Assembly: GCA_027257055.1 (NCBI GenBank)
Contig: JAPVLO010000044.1
Span: 1,612,001 to 1,676,000 of the forward strand
Direction: 5' to 3'
DNA length: 64,000 nt
Origin: Cephalopachus bancanus
Lineage: Eukaryota > Chordata > Mammalia > Primates > Tarsiidae
Shown: positions 11,691 to 23,426 of the stretch, one piece after another
How the letters are laid out: each line of letters begins with the position of its first letter
Numbering within the stretch: position 1 is the stretch's first letter
Translations under genes and position numbers: made by a program
Notes under the pieces: model-generated
What the model was told of the DNA's origin: nothing
Databases searched by the model: none
The model's input: the letters and a program-made list of their open reading frames with translations, nothing else

Positions 11691-11914
11691 GATACAGAAG
11701 AAAAGGAATGGCTTCAAAAACATAGGTTTAAATTTTCAACCCAGCCATTATAGTGTCCATAAGACCCTATTGACATATTTTATTTTTTTGTCAAATTCCT
11801 ATCCTCACCTCATATTTCAATTAATTTTTTAATTTTAAGTAAAATAAGTAGTACAAGTTTAAACATATAATAAGAGCTTAACAAAAGGTAACTATTCTCA
11901 TTCAGCACCCTATA

Positions 11915-12125
11915 AAGATTAGGCAGTCTGCTAGGTGTCTTACATACTTTTTCCCCATAAAAATTAGCCATGATACTGTAATTAGGATATTATCATATTT
12001 ATCTTACAAATGATAAAACCAAACCTCAGAGAACAAGTATCTTGTACCTTATCACAGTATAAGTAGTTGGAATAAAATCCAAATTTATCATGCTACAAAT
12101 TATATGCTTTTCCCATTATTTTTTC
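11915..12125 (-). repeat. MIR SINE, antisense
   Basis: 'aggcagtctgctaggtgtct', 'attatcatatttatcttaca' and 'aacctcagagaacaagtatc' follow the antisense MIR order, heavily diverged. Confidence 0.6.
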
Positions 12126-12998
12126 ACCTTCATCTTGTGTTTTGGAATTAATTCCTCTAACCAAGTCATACAAATTTCTGGGCTTTTCTTCTGCCTTTGG
12201 CCATCAACCCAACAAAGCAACTGAACTCATTTCTCAAGGATACGTTCAAGAGGCTTATGGATCTAGATCGACATCTCAATTCCTTTACTTTAAGCAGAAG
12301 ATCCTGGTGATGCCATCTCTCAGGTTTACAGGGAGAGCTAACCACATAAGCCACAGAATTTCTCAGGAGGCTTCCCACCTCCAAATCCCATGAGCTTACC
12401 AAGTTTCATTGGTCTTTGACCTCCCACCGTATGTTCAAATGAAGCTCTTGAGTCCCCAAATATTTATTAAGTTCAGAGCTATATTTAGTGCTAAGCCAAA
12501 GGAAAACAATTTACATTCCAGTAGCTTTACACTAAATTCTAAATAATCTTACAGTGAAGTGATGCCATTTTAACAAGCATCAGCTTTACACTCAGGAGAC
12601 AAGAAAACACATACAAATACGAAATTCTACCTATTGTTGAGCAACTCAGAAAAGTCTCCATATTAATAGGAACCATTTTTATTTTAATCCCAGAGCTCCT
12701 TAGTGTATTGGATGATATTCCATAGTCACAGCTTAATATGGGGTGTTGTTCTTCTTTTACAGGATGTTAGCAGCCATCACATGATGAAAACTCTCCTGAT
12801 AAGACCCCAGCCTCTGTAGTTTTTGGGAGAAAACTACTCATCATCTAAGCAAAGATGACTGAAACTTGGTAAGGATTCATTGGCTAATCTCTTGATTATT
12901 TCACAGGATATTTTGAAGCTAATCTATTTCAAAATCCCAAAAGAATCACACTTATTGTCTAAGTGTTCTAAGAGTGAGAAACTAGTTCATGATCACTA

Positions 12999-12999
<1 letters not shown>
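12126..12999. other. Unique sequence without a gene
   Basis: Overlapping ORFs of 83 codons (plus) and 78 codons (minus) at 12142-12402 are open on opposite strands and resemble nothing known. No repeats are recognised. Confidence 0.4.

Positions 13000-13042
<43 letters not shown>
13000..13042. repeat. (AC)n microsatellite, about 21 units
   Basis: A pure AC run. Confidence 0.97.
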
Positions 13043-13043
<1 letters not shown>

Positions 13044-13095
13044 AGTGAAGTTACACACCAGAACATGAATTTGATCCATAAGAATTCACAAATTT

Positions 13096-13290
13096 GTTCA
13101 TTTACTTAACACATATTTATTATCTACCTACTAACAACCAGGCACCATCCTAGGCACTGCAGATACAACAGAAGACAAAACAGGAGTTGTCATTAGTTAC
13201 AGAAAGGTTCATGGCACCAAGAGAGTCTAAAATAAGGGAATATGGCCCAGTCTGGCAAGTCAGGGAAGAGTTCTCTGTGGAAATGATCTG
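13096..13290 (-). repeat. L2 LINE 3' end, antisense
   Basis: 'aacacatatttattatctacc' then 'aggcaccatcctaggcactg' and 'gatacaacagaagacaaaac' match the antisense L2 3' end. Confidence 0.65.
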
Positions 13291-13496
13291 GGAGCTGAAA
13301 TCTGCAAAAGGAGTAGAGTTAACTCAGGAAATAGAAAACATTCTAGTCAGAAAAAAAAGTATGTATAATGTCTATTTTTAAAAAATAATATCCAAAAACA
13401 TGGACATAAGGCAAAAGGGTAGATGCTTGCCTCTTCAAAGTCATAATGAAGTGTTGGCTACAAAGCTCACCCAAGGGTTGTTTAATTCTCTAGCAT

Positions 13497-14025
13497 AGGA
13501 ATGACAAACTTTTCCTGTAATGGCCCAGATAGTAAATAAACTTTATTTATTTATTTTTATTATCTTTTCTTTTAGTTGGAGTCTCACTCTGTCACTCAGG
13601 CTGGAGTGCAGTAGCACACTCATAGTCACCCCAGCATTGACCTGCTGAGCTCCGGCGATCCCTTTGCCTCAGTTGTCCATGTAGCTAGAACTACAGGCAC
13701 ATGCTGTCATGTATGGCTCATTTTTTATTTACTGTAGAGACAAGGTCTCATCAAGTTGTCCCTGGCTGGCCTCAAACCCACAGGCTCAGGCAATCCACTC
13801 GCCTCGGGCTCTCAAAGTGCTGGAATTACAGGCTGAACCAAACTTTATTTTAAAATGGAGCCATATACAGTATCTGACACATATTCTCTTTGTCTGGGAT
13901 ATTGTTTTTACAACCCTATAGAATTTTTTAAAAAATAAATTCTTTGCTCTCAAGTTGTACCAAAGTAGGCCACGAGCTTTGTTTGACCTACTGGCCAATA
14001 GGGTTGTCAACCCCGATTCAAGGAG
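13497..14025. mobile_element. hAT-type DNA transposon fossil, split by an Alu
   Basis: 'gacaaacttttcctgtaatg' and 'gcccagatagtaaataaact' on the left, and 'gtaggccacgagctttgttt' with 'agggttgtcaacccc' on the right, are the two ends of a well-known non-autonomous hAT family. The terminal pair ...TGACAAAC / GTTGTCAACC... is still visible. An Alu sits in its middle. The family name is not assigned with certainty. Confidence 0.55.
13550..13839 (-). mobile_element. Alu SINE inserted in a hAT fossil
   Basis: Antisense Alu with target duplication 'aaactttattt' at 13538-13548 and 13840-13850. Right-arm wording 'tagcacactcatagtcacc' lacks the GTGGCC hairpin, and the left arm lacks the T-arm-like pairing, so it is an older type. 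Its 5' end seems clipped at 'ggctgaacc'. Confidence 0.92.
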
Positions 14026-14574
14026 AATCTGCCTTGTTTGCTATATGCTTTATTATTGATTAGGGCCCAGACTCTGAGAAGTTACAGTTAACTTGGAGAT
14101 ATTTTTGTCTGGGAGAAATGCAAATGAACTCTGCTGGTAAAATAAATAAATAAAAATAACTCAAAGGTTATAGTTTCATTATGTTGTAGTCCATTAACCA
14201 CTATTGTATCTAAACTAGCCATCTTTTTCCAACATTCTTTTTCCAGTGCCGATAAATACTCAGTTCTGAAACACTCTTGGAGTCAGCTTTACCTTGTCAG
14301 TTCCCTCATGAATGAGTTAAATAAATCTTTGCACCAGCTCACTTTGTATTTGCATGAGTCTTATTCATAAGTTTTTTTAAATGATACTTTGGCAGGTCCC
14401 ATGGCAATAGAGAGGATTGTTTGTACATGGAACTGAAGACCACTGTGACTTGAGCAGAGAGAGAAAGGGGCATGGGACACGGAGCTAAGAGTAGATGGAT
14501 AGGTAGTGACCTGACCATGTTGCCATGTTGAGAAGATTTGTTTTGAGCCTAAGTGCATTAGACATCACTAAAGT

Positions 14575-14575
<1 letters not shown>
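14026..14575. other. Mostly unique; possible LTR tail near 14240-14360
   Basis: 'gttaaataaatctttgcacc' followed by 'tttgcatgagtcttattcat' looks like the polyadenylation end of an LTR, with AATAAA at about 14321. An octamer ATGCAAAT lies at 14118-14125. No gene is seen. Confidence 0.3.

Positions 14576-14630
<55 letters not shown>
14576..14630. repeat. (TG)n microsatellite, about 27 units
   Basis: A pure alternating TG run. An ORF across it that reads Cys-Val repeats is an artefact. Confidence 0.97.
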
Positions 14631-14631
<1 letters not shown>

Positions 14632-15199
14632 ACATACTGAGGGGAGAGGGACTGGTCATTCACAGAATCATTTCACCCTCAGTACAGAGAGCAAATTCAA
14701 GGTGTCCAGGCTGGAGATGAGTTCAGCTCTTAGGAGGCTACCACAGTGGCTCAGGCAAGACATGATGGTCACTTGATAAAGGTTGTGGACATGAGGAAAA
14801 ATGATCATATCTGAAGAATACTTGGGGCTTTGCTTCTGAAGGGCTGTAAGGGAGAGGAGCTGTCAAGAATGCTTGGCCATTCTTCCCATCTAGTGGGGCT
14901 TAATGTAATCCTAACATGTTTTGATTGATTTACCAAGCAAAGTAACCATCACAGAGATTCAAAACACAAGTCCTAGGGCCAGCTTATACCTACTCTGTTA
15001 ATGTATATATTTATATATGGAAGCCACATTATATTTAAAAGACTTCTTGGTGAGTAGAAGAGGAGGACTGGAATGAATTTAACATTTATTGGCATTGGAT
15101 TAAGACTGCTGACAATTTTTATTTGTGATTCCTAAGGAACTGAAAAGTTAAAATGCCCAGTTTATCTCCCACAGTGTATATATGTCTCTGTAATATTAA
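14631..15199. other. Unique sequence without a gene
   Basis: No repeat or gene is recognised. Confidence 0.4.
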
Positions 15200-16060
15200 A
15201 TTACATCATAGGGCCCTCTTTTTCAAAGTTTTCATTGCTGATCAACCTTTGAGGAGTAAAGCATTTTTTCTTTAGACGTGTTAATATCGCCATCAAGTTA
15301 AGTCTTATCCTGCTGTAATGAAACTTCTATGTCTCTTGCAGTTGACTTTGCCCACCTCTGCTCTGCTTTCAGAGGGCACTTTTTCTTCATTTTCAGATCT
15401 TTGGGGCCACCTAAGTAGTCCTCAAGTGCTGTTGCATTTGTTTTAAACACAGTTCAGACTGACGTTACCATCAGATCATACTGTGCGCTCCATGCAAAAT
15501 ATCCTTAGAAAATTATTGAATGTGTCTAGTATATAAAGCATATTTTAATGAATGAAGAGAGGTTAGTATTTCATAAACTCAAGAAATGTGTAAACTGACT
15601 TCCACTATCAACAGTTTAAAATCAATTTGGAGGCATTTGGAAAGCATTTTAAAGAGCAACTAGACATCAATAAAATTTAATTAATTGGTTCTATGGATGC
15701 ACATGTAAATTGGGTGTTAATTATGCTAGCAATGCTTTTCCATTAAAAATTAAGCTCACGATTAGTAACAGAGAAAAACAAGCCGTCATTCTATAAACAA
15801 GTCTCATTCTGTTGTATTTGAACCCAACCTTTCAGTAATTAAATCATAACTCTACATTTACTCAGATGAATCTGAGCCCTGATGGATGAATGGCGAGTTA
15901 GCCAAGTGATCTTTCCTTGGCTGTTCCATAAAAACAATTGATAACTGGGGAGATAAGTTATGTGTGGCTGAGCTGCCCTTTAATACAGGACTATTGAATT
16001 ATTGAAAGTTCTTTCCTATCTAATTGACACCACACAAAAGAATGGTCGACAATGGCAGGA
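15200..16060. promoter_or_regulatory. Probable conserved non-coding element
   Basis: Repeat-free for about 860 bases, with little ORF potential. The end carries two GATA-type sites about 15 bases apart (TGATAACT and AGATAAGT, about 15940-15960) followed by 'gctgccctttaatacagg' and 'gaattattgaaag'. TAAT cores are dense at 15660-15850. The texture is that of a developmental enhancer. This is inference without an alignment. Confidence 0.35.
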
Positions 16061-17160
16061 GATATAGTGAAGATTAGTGATCATTTCAGAACTGATGACA
16101 TTTGAGGATGGAAGGCCTAGAACAAGAGGTTACAAGCTGGAGACTGTGTTCGTTCTTTCTACAAGCATTCTCTCCTCTCCCCATACCCCTCCCCACACCA
16201 AGATGAAGTTCTTGTGTTCGGAGATAAAAAAAAAAAAAAAAATGCAGTGGGCTTTTTAAAGATATACTGTAGCTAAGCTATCATCCTATTGGTTTGCCCC
16301 AATTTATTTTTCTAGATTCCTTAGAAGTCAAAAATCTAATCTGGACTAGAGCTAATATCAACTCTCAATGGGCTTTCTTAATTGACAAAAAGTTAGAGCT
16401 ATATTTTAGAATTGAAAATAGAGTAAAATATTTGAAACACTTTGCTCACACTACTTGGTTTGCTTTTCCCAATAGATTTTTCCAAAGGAAATTGAGCCCA
16501 TATGCTTCTGATCCATCTTCTCAAGAACTATCAAGATGCTGTTTTATTAGAGCTATTTGACGGGGCATTTTATCTATTTCAATGAGCCCTTTGATGTCTC
16601 ATTTCTTAGTCATGGAAAATTGGGTTTGGAGAAAAGACAAAGATATATCCTCTTACTCCCCACACCCAACAAAAAAAAATAAGGAAATACTTCCAAGCTA
16701 CAGAAAAGTTTGGGAAACTGCTCAGGGGTTTTCCTAAGTGACTATATTACAATGTCTTGGTAAGAAAAGGAGACATCAGGAAGGCTTTAGTAATAAGATT
16801 CTGTTTTAGCTTGCTTTTTAAAAGGATGTCCTCATTTTCACTTGTGGCTAGAAATTTTCACCTATTTCTCCTTTCCAAAAAGCTATGTTTGGAAGAGTCA
16901 TGTGGTAGGGGAGAGATTCACATGCATAAGAAAATGTTCAAGGAAAGAGGAAGCAGTCACATACGGATGATTTTGAACTTCTGCTTCTCAATATATTTTA
17001 TTTCTATTAGTCTTTCAAGAAACCAAATTTTTTATCTTGAATTTTGTGTCATGCAGAGCCCTGGGGGGTCAGGCAAATTTCCATTAATATCTTGACCATC
17101 ATTTAATTATTCCTCATGTTTACAAATCTATACATGTTTTTCTGTAAAAATATATGTGTG
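16061..17160. other. Unique sequence without a gene
   Basis: A17 run at about 16226-16242. ORFs of 60, 88 and 112 codons (16077-16259, 16294-16560, 16757-17095) match no known family. No start context, splice signal or domain supports them. Confidence 0.4.
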
Positions 17161-17161
17161 A

Positions 17162-17164
<3 letters not shown>

Positions 17165-17205
<41 letters not shown>
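17165..17205. repeat. (GT)n microsatellite, about 20 units
   Basis: A pure GT run preceded by a few imperfect units (tatgtgtgagtgag). Confidence 0.96.
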
Positions 17206-17206
<1 letters not shown>

Positions 17207-17474
17207 CCCATGTGAACATACTGCTCCCAGTGACTTTTAATCAAGACCCAATCATTATATTTGAAAAGAAAAAAAATTCTGCCTGTTTCAGGACTTACAG
17301 CCTATCACAGTGGTACCCCAGACATACTTTCTTCATTCATTCACGCAAATTCTGCTAACCCATTGTTTAGAGAAATGGATGGGAGTAAGAGTCAGAGTGA
17401 AAGATGAATATAATTCTTTGGTGATCTGGAGAAGCACAGTCTACTCATTGTCTCCTTCTTTTAGCCCAAGTCTG

Positions 17475-17590
17475 TTGTGAGTGCCTCCTATGTGGCCAGC
17501 TTTGTGTTAGCTGCTGAGGTACATGGTAAAGGAGAAAGACTGTTTTCATCTTACAGCAGCAAAACTGAGGGGAAAAGAAAACAAGTGATA
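17475..17590 (-). repeat. L2 LINE fragment, antisense
   Basis: 'gagtgcctcctatgtggccag' style wording and 'gtgttagctgctgaggtaca' fit antisense L2. It is diverged. Confidence 0.5.
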
Positions 17591-17899
17591 AAGTCCTTAG
17601 TGGTCAGAAGATTGTCTGGGAATATGTTTTGATAAAATTGTGAACATTTATACAAATCAAAGGTCATAATCGCTAAATGTGCAAAGCATTTTAAAAAGAC
17701 CAGTAGGTTAACCTGCCATGTTACTCAACAGGACTGCTATGAAGGTGAGATGGGAGAAGAACTGAGCACATGGCATTTAAGGATGTACTCACCTGTAGGC
17801 ATCCACCGGACACTTGCAGGACCCTGACAGTGAACACTCCCTATTCCCTAGATGCCTCACGCTCTTAAACCTAGTGCCAGCCCAATTCTTAATCTATGA
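17591..17899. other. Unique sequence without a gene
   Basis: Nothing recognised. Confidence 0.4.
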
Positions 17900-17914
17900 C
17901 TCTCTGGCCTTTTC

Positions 17915-18212
17915 TTTTTTTTTTTTTTTTTTTGAGTTGGAGTCTCACTCTGTCACCCAGACTGGAGTGCGGTGACCTTTCCCAGCCACCGCAGCCTCGA
18001 CCTGCTGGGGCTCCGGCGATCCTTCCACCTCAGCCTTCCAGGTAGCTGGAACTACAGGCGTGCGCTACCACGCCCGGCTAATTTTTTGATTTATTGTAGA
18101 GATGAGGTCTTGCCAAGTTGCCCAAGCAGGTCTCAAACCCGCGGGCTCAGGCAATCCACTCACCTCAACCTCCCAAAGCGTGAGATTACAGGCTGAGGCA
18201 CCGAGCCTGGCT
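17915..18212 (-). mobile_element. Young-group Alu with 15-bp target duplication
   Basis: Antisense full-length Alu bounded by a perfect duplication 'ctctctggccttttc' at 17900-17914 and 18213-18227. It has the A-box deletion form. The T-arm-like hairpin (18126-18142) and right-arm hairpin are present but each has lost pairs through C-to-T type changes. Confidence 0.96.
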
Positions 18213-18514
18213 CTCTCTGGCCTTTTCAACCCATTTCCTTTGTCCTCCTAGGCACCCAAATATATTTTAACTTCCCAGCATTCTTTGCATTTAGATGCAC
18301 CCCGTGACTGAGTTCTAGCCAAAGGAGTATGGGAAGACTTTCATTCTTCTCTCCCTTACCAGTAAATGAAGAAGACTGAAAAGATACAGGAGAGGGAGAA
18401 GCCCCTGAGAGAGAAGGGACCTGAGTCCCTGAATGACTGCATGGAGAAGAGCCCTGCCCCCAGCCCTGCCCCATGGGATTGATCATTGATGACACATATA
18501 AGACTATATGACTA

Positions 18515-19041
18515 CAGTCCCTTCTATCTGCAGTGTCTCTTTCCAGTCTCAGTTTCATGCAGTCAACCATGGTCCAAAAATGTTAAATGGAATATTCCTG
18601 AAATGAACAATTAAAAAATTTTAAGTTGCATGCTGTCCTGAGTAGCTTGATGAAATTTGAGCCATCCCTTTCTGCCCCATTTGGGACTCGACTCATCCCT
18701 TTTCCCAGCCTATGTTGTGCTGTATATGGTAACTTCCTCTTCAATCACTCAGTAGCATTCTTGGTTATCAGAGTAACTATTGAAATATGAAGTACTTGTG
18801 TTTAATAACTTTTTTTTTACTTAATAATGGCCCCATTATGCAGACACATTGTTGTCATTGTTCTATTGTATTACTGGTTATTGTTGTTAATCTCTTACTG
18901 TGCCTAGTTTATAAATTAAACTTTATCATAGGTGTGTGTATAGGAGAAAACATCATATCTACAGGGTTCAGTACTATCCAGTTTCAGGCATCCACTGGGG
19001 GTCTTGGAACAAAATCCTCCTCAAATAAGAGTGGGCTACTG
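18515..19041. mobile_element. Tigger (TcMar/pogo-like) DNA transposon fossil
   Basis: 'cagtcaaccatggtccaaaa', 'atgttaaatggaatattcc' and 'tttacttaataatggcccc' on the left, and 'gggttcagtactatccagtt' with 'ggcatccactgggggtcttg' on the right, are ends of a Tigger family such as Tigger7/MER44. Ends CAGTCCC at 18515 and GGGCTACTG at 19041 form a terminal inverted repeat. A TA precedes the left end, as expected for the TA target; the right side has become TG. The transposase gene is missing. Confidence 0.75.
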
Positions 19042-19042
19042 T

Positions 19043-19479
19043 GTTGCCCAAATCTATAGCTTAAAGTAGAAATTTCAAGTTTTCCACAGACTCACTGTAG
19101 GCAGTATAGACATGTGCTGTATGATATGATTTGAGGGGCTCTAGGAAACTTCTATCATGTCCCAAACATCTTCTAATTAGAATTGTCACTTTGGAGTCAG
19201 GAACCATTGATATCAAAATCCCTCAGAGGACCAGCATGCCTAGGAGCTCTGTTCCATGCCTTCCTCTTAGGGCTTTCTGAGATGATAAATTATATTATGT
19301 GCTGGCAGTACTTTATGACCGTGAAATGCATTTGGGGAGGGGAGCTGTGGTCAACCATTCAGACAAAATAACATATCCGCTTATTTTCTCACAGAAGAGA
19401 GAGGTGCACTTGGAGATTTAGGGCTATTCATGGAAATAGGAAGGAAGGCTCATTGACTGGAAAAGAAGAGGTTGAAGCA
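19043..19479. other. Unique sequence without a gene
   Basis: Nothing recognised beyond a 62-codon ORF without homology. Confidence 0.4.
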
Positions 19480-19670
19480 CTTACTATGCATGAGACTCTC
19501 CATGTACAACATCTCATTGCATTCTCACAACATTTTTATAACAAGAAGGAAATTATCTCGGGTTTGGGGAGTGGTTCAAGAAACTTTTTTACTAAATGTC
19601 CAATCCAGGATTTTAAACCCAGCACTTTGAGGCTTCAAAGTTATCCCTTTAAGCACTGTGAGTTGCTGAG
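19480..19670 (-). repeat. MIR SINE, antisense
   Basis: 'agcacttactatgcatgaga', 'catctcattgcattctcac' and 'aggattttaaacccagcac' follow the antisense MIR order. Confidence 0.6.
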
Positions 19671-20169
19671 TGATGACCTTCAGCTACTTAGAAAAGGGGC
19701 TAGAGAAGGAAAATGGAAAGAGCAGAGAAGGAAAGAGCATCTGGAGAGGAGAAAGGAAAATATGGGACAAGCCAGACAGTGCCGTGAAAGAAAAATCCCC
19801 ACGCTGCAAGATGGGGTCAGAAAAGGAGATTGCTCTACAGTCTTTGGTGTCGGCATTAATGCCAGCTTCTGGGCAGCATACCTGTTGATCAGAGTCTTTC
19901 TCCTTTCCTCAGACCAGCTGCCCAAACCAAGGAGGAAAAAACCATGTGTCTCCCTTCTCCACCTATTGTGTGGGGCCGGCAATTTATTTTTAAGCTTGAC
20001 AGGTTAGCCCACCTGCTTCCTGTGGCCTGGGAAGCTCTGCCCTCCCGGTGGCTCCTAGTTCACTTAGGGTAGACTTACAGCAGAGAGATGTCAATTTTGC
20101 CAGCACTGCTCAATCACCACTGACATTTCGTTAACCACCCTATGAACTTCTCCAGCCTGAAGTAGCAGC
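19671..20169. other. Unique sequence; end of a 184-codon ORF judged spurious
   Basis: An ORF at 19453-20007 (plus) is the longest in the window. Its first third is translated MIR. The rest is a purine-rich stretch (19680-19770) that encodes Lys/Glu/Arg-rich sequence, and other frames and the minus strand (100 codons, 19680-19982) are open over the same bases. I recognise no domain, so I do not call it a gene. Confidence 0.5.
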
Positions 20170-21490
20170 AACTTGTGCCCTTGAAAACTGAACAGAAAAC
20201 AACCATATTGATTTTCTACTATCAACAAGAAAAAGACAATTTCTCTTTGCTGCGAATGTTCATAATGCATTTTGCACCACTTATTCTCTGCAATCCACCT
20301 CTTCCTGATATAGTGTTGGGCCTCTTTAACCCTCTGCTGCTTTGGACTCTGCTAGAATTAACCCTGAAATGCCAGCATCATTACAAGGCCTCCCAGTTCC
20401 TGGATAGAAATGTCCCTAAATGGTGTGGCTGAACTGACAATCTGCTTAAGCAGGGAGTTGTTGTCACTTAGAAATCACAAAGGAACTCAGGCCTAGGGTT
20501 AGGGAGTTGAGGCTACAGGGATCTCTTTTATAAAAAATTTTCTTTTAAAAGAACATACTTCTTTGCTTTATTAAAAGCACCATGGATGTCCATATGGGGT
20601 TTTGGAGATAAATAAGCATGGATGTACACAAAACAAACTGACTGAAAAGGCAGTTCATTATTCAGTAAACTTTACCACTGGTATAACTGTTCTGGTTAAG
20701 TCAAGAAAACCCAAGATTTCATTTGTGAGTGATTATTTCAAATTACCAAACCTTTATTTTAAAAAAAAACTTGTGTTGTAAAAGCTAATAGGCTTTCTAA
20801 CATACCAAAAGGGGAATGTGAGGAGTCAAAAGAGATTCAAGAACCTTGAAAAAGCAAGCTTGACCCTCTGGGACAACTGTAGTGTCAAACCCAGTCAATA
20901 TTTATGCCTAGCAACCTTGACAATATCCTTTTAATTAAAATCAATGGAGAAATAAAACATGCATTAGAATGCACGTGGGATCACTCACCTCGTGAGACAG
21001 AAAAGACTCCAATATTATGCACAGTGTGATTATGACAAGACACATGACTCTGTCTTTGGAACATAGTTTCTGTTGTTTGCAGCTAAATCTCTTCTTTTAA
21101 TGATTATTTTCATTCAGTGCTACCATTTTTTATTTTTTGGGTTTTTTTGGGGGGGATTATTGTTTATTTTTCGTTGGGTACAACTTTCTTGAGACACATA
21201 TTTTTTTAAAAACTCTTAAAAGGTCAGATAACATGTTCATCAGGTGCAAACTATAACCTGGATTTAATGAGGAAATGGAAAATATGGTGGAGAGGAGTGT
21301 AGTAGGTTGGGATCCTTGTGGTAGCTCTGCCTCCAACTAGCTGAACAAATGAGGCACAGAGGGTTGTTGTAGGCAATATCTTTGAGTCTCAGCTGCCCCT
21401 CCCATAAAATAAAATGATTAGACTCAACTGTAAAAGGTTCTTTGTGGCTTCTAAACGTTCTATTAGACCAGTAGTGTTTAAAAAAATAAT
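20170..21490. other. Unique, repeat-poor sequence
   Basis: No gene is seen. 20170-20300 and 20870-21020 ('gcctagcaaccttgacaatatcc', 'aaaacatgcattagaatgcac') look like ordinary or weakly conserved non-coding DNA. 21120-21190 has T and G homopolymer runs. Confidence 0.35.
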
Positions 21491-21496
21491 AGGATG

Positions 21497-21788
21497 CTGG
21501 GCACGGTGGCTCAAGCCTAAAATTCCAGCACTTTGGGAGGCCAATGCTAGAGGATTGCTTGAGCCCAGGGGTTTGAGACCAGCCCCGGCAACTTGGTGAG
21601 ACCTCATCTCTACAATAAATAAAAAACCTAGCTGGGCATGGTGCTATACACCTGTAGTTCCAGCTACTTGGAAGGCTGAGGTGGAAGGATCACCTGAGCC
21701 CAGCAGGTCGAAGCTGTAGTGGCCATGAGTGTGCCACTGCACTCCAGTCTGGGTGCCAGAATGAGGCTCCTACCCCCCCCAAAAAAAG
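21497..21788 (+). mobile_element. Alu SINE, older type
   Basis: Starts 'ctgggcacggtggctcaagc' and ends with an unusual C8A7 tail. The A box is full length (GGCTCAAGCC). The left arm reads 'ggggtttgagaccagcc', so it has no T-arm-like pairing, and the right arm 'gtggccatgagtgtgccac' lacks the young hairpin. A clear target duplication is not visible. Confidence 0.93.
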
Positions 21789-21824
21789 GAACTACAGTTC
21801 ATTGACTAATCCCCATGTGTGGTA

Positions 21825-21965
21825 TACTAATTCCCTCTTTAAACTTTATCACAAACCTAGGAGATAGGTTCCATTGTTGTCTCTATTTTATGTATGCAGA
21901 AGCTGAAGTTGGAGATACGGAATCATTCTCCCATGTCAGCTAGCTAGTCAGTGTGAAAGTCATGC
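21825..21965 (-). repeat. MIR fragment, antisense
   Basis: 'actttatcacaaacctagg', 'agataggttccattgttgtc' and 'tatttta-gcagaagctgaag' follow the central and 5' parts of antisense MIR. Confidence 0.5.
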
Positions 21966-23150
21966 GCTTCATGGTCCCTGGAGTCCATGGAAAGTAGAAG
22001 GGGCTCGGATCTGGGAGATGATACTTCCTTTACCCACATAGACTTTGAAGAGTCTGCTGTCTGTGCTGTTTGGCCTGCAGGTTTCTCTAGAGCTCAGCCA
22101 GCTTGGAGTAGTTTCACTTACCCTCAGGCCACTCCCATTGGTTCAGAGTTCACCAAACCTGAACCAGAACAACTTCTCTACACATCCAGATTTTATTTAA
22201 AAGGCTCTCATGCAGGCAAGTTTAACAATGACAGGTTAAGTTGCCTAAGAAGGGAAAGCAATTTAACACTGTCCTCTCTGGCAAGACTAGGCAGATTAAC
22301 CACCAGATATCAGAGCTTCATAAAATCCAAGCATCACAGAGGTAATTTTATTTGTTTGCTTTTCTCATGAGGCTGGGCTCAGATGGTAGACAACACCCTC
22401 TCTGGGGCTTGTAGGACGACTGTCTTGTTGTTAAAAGTTTCCCTTCCTTATCTCACTTCCTAATCTCCAAAGAGGGATTTGAGAGCCCTCAGCACTGGTT
22501 TTTCCTCTTCAGGGATCTGCAAGTGCTGGACTAATTAATGGAAAGCGCCCGGAGATGAGTTCCTTCAAAAATTATGGAATGTTCTAATCAGACGGGTAAG
22601 CAGAAAGCTTGACCTCTGGGTCAGGGGGTCAGTCTCAAATAATACAAAGGATTCAACTATACTGTCATTTTTTGTTACTCCAAAAGGGAAAGAAGAGAGG
22701 TTAAAGTAACCCCTGAGGGGTAAGGGGATGCCCATGTTTCTGCTATAGAAATGATCAGTTAAAGAACATTCTTCATGTATCCCCAAAGTCTTCAAAACCC
22801 AGCTCTGCTTATAAGCAGTTCTTACCTTGTCAGTTTTCATTACTGGAAAACTTTTCACCAGTTCTCTCTTCCATGTGACTTCCTGTTTCTCTATTGCTGG
22901 GTCTTCTTCCCTGTCTCTATCAAACTCACTGCTTTTTCCCCACCTAATATTAATCCCTCACTCTCCCAAAATTCTTGTTTATGTTTAAGTACTTATTTTA
23001 ATTGTAAAATATTTAAAATATATTTTTATAAAGTTTATAAATTGTATTCTACAGAGAAAGTAGACATACGATTTCTGTCTTCTAAGAAGACAACTAAAAA
23101 AACCATTGGGCATTATATTAAAAAGACTATAAAGTTGAAGAGAAGAAGCC
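21966..23150. other. Unique sequence; possible conserved block at 22380-22560
   Basis: 22380-22560 is repeat-free with 'ggactaattaatggaaagcg' (homeodomain-type TAATTA). A 127-codon ORF (21987-22370) and a 97-codon minus ORF (22565-22858) have no recognisable domain. 22980-23060 is very AT-rich. Confidence 0.35.
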
Positions 23151-23352
23151 AGGCTAGCTAGAGACTTCAGGACCTAAGGAACAACATGATGGAGAGGCCC
23201 CTATGTGTTCTTTTTGCATCATATTTACCAGCCCCAAAACTAAAGAAGCCAGCACCCTGGAATGGCCAATGGATACAGACCAAAACAATGAAAGAGGTAG
23301 TCCACAAGACAGAAAAACATTTGGACAATAACTACTCTACTGCAGCCAAACA

Positions 23353-23365
23353 CCACACACATACA

Positions 23366-23424
<59 letters not shown>
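23353..23424. repeat. (CA)n microsatellite with a CGCGCG core
   Basis: Alternating CA from about 23353 to 23424 with a (CG)n interruption at about 23376-23382. The whole run alternates purine and pyrimidine. Cys-Val or His-Thr ORFs across it are artefacts. Confidence 0.97.

Positions 23425-23426
<2 letters not shown>

Noticed and set aside
19453..20007. 184-codon ORF as a gene
   Set aside because: The first third is translated MIR, the rest is purine-rich low complexity, and other frames and the opposite strand are open too. No domain is recognised.
23353..23424. CRISPR-like or tandem coding repeat
   Set aside because: The dinucleotide period and lack of spacers show a simple microsatellite.
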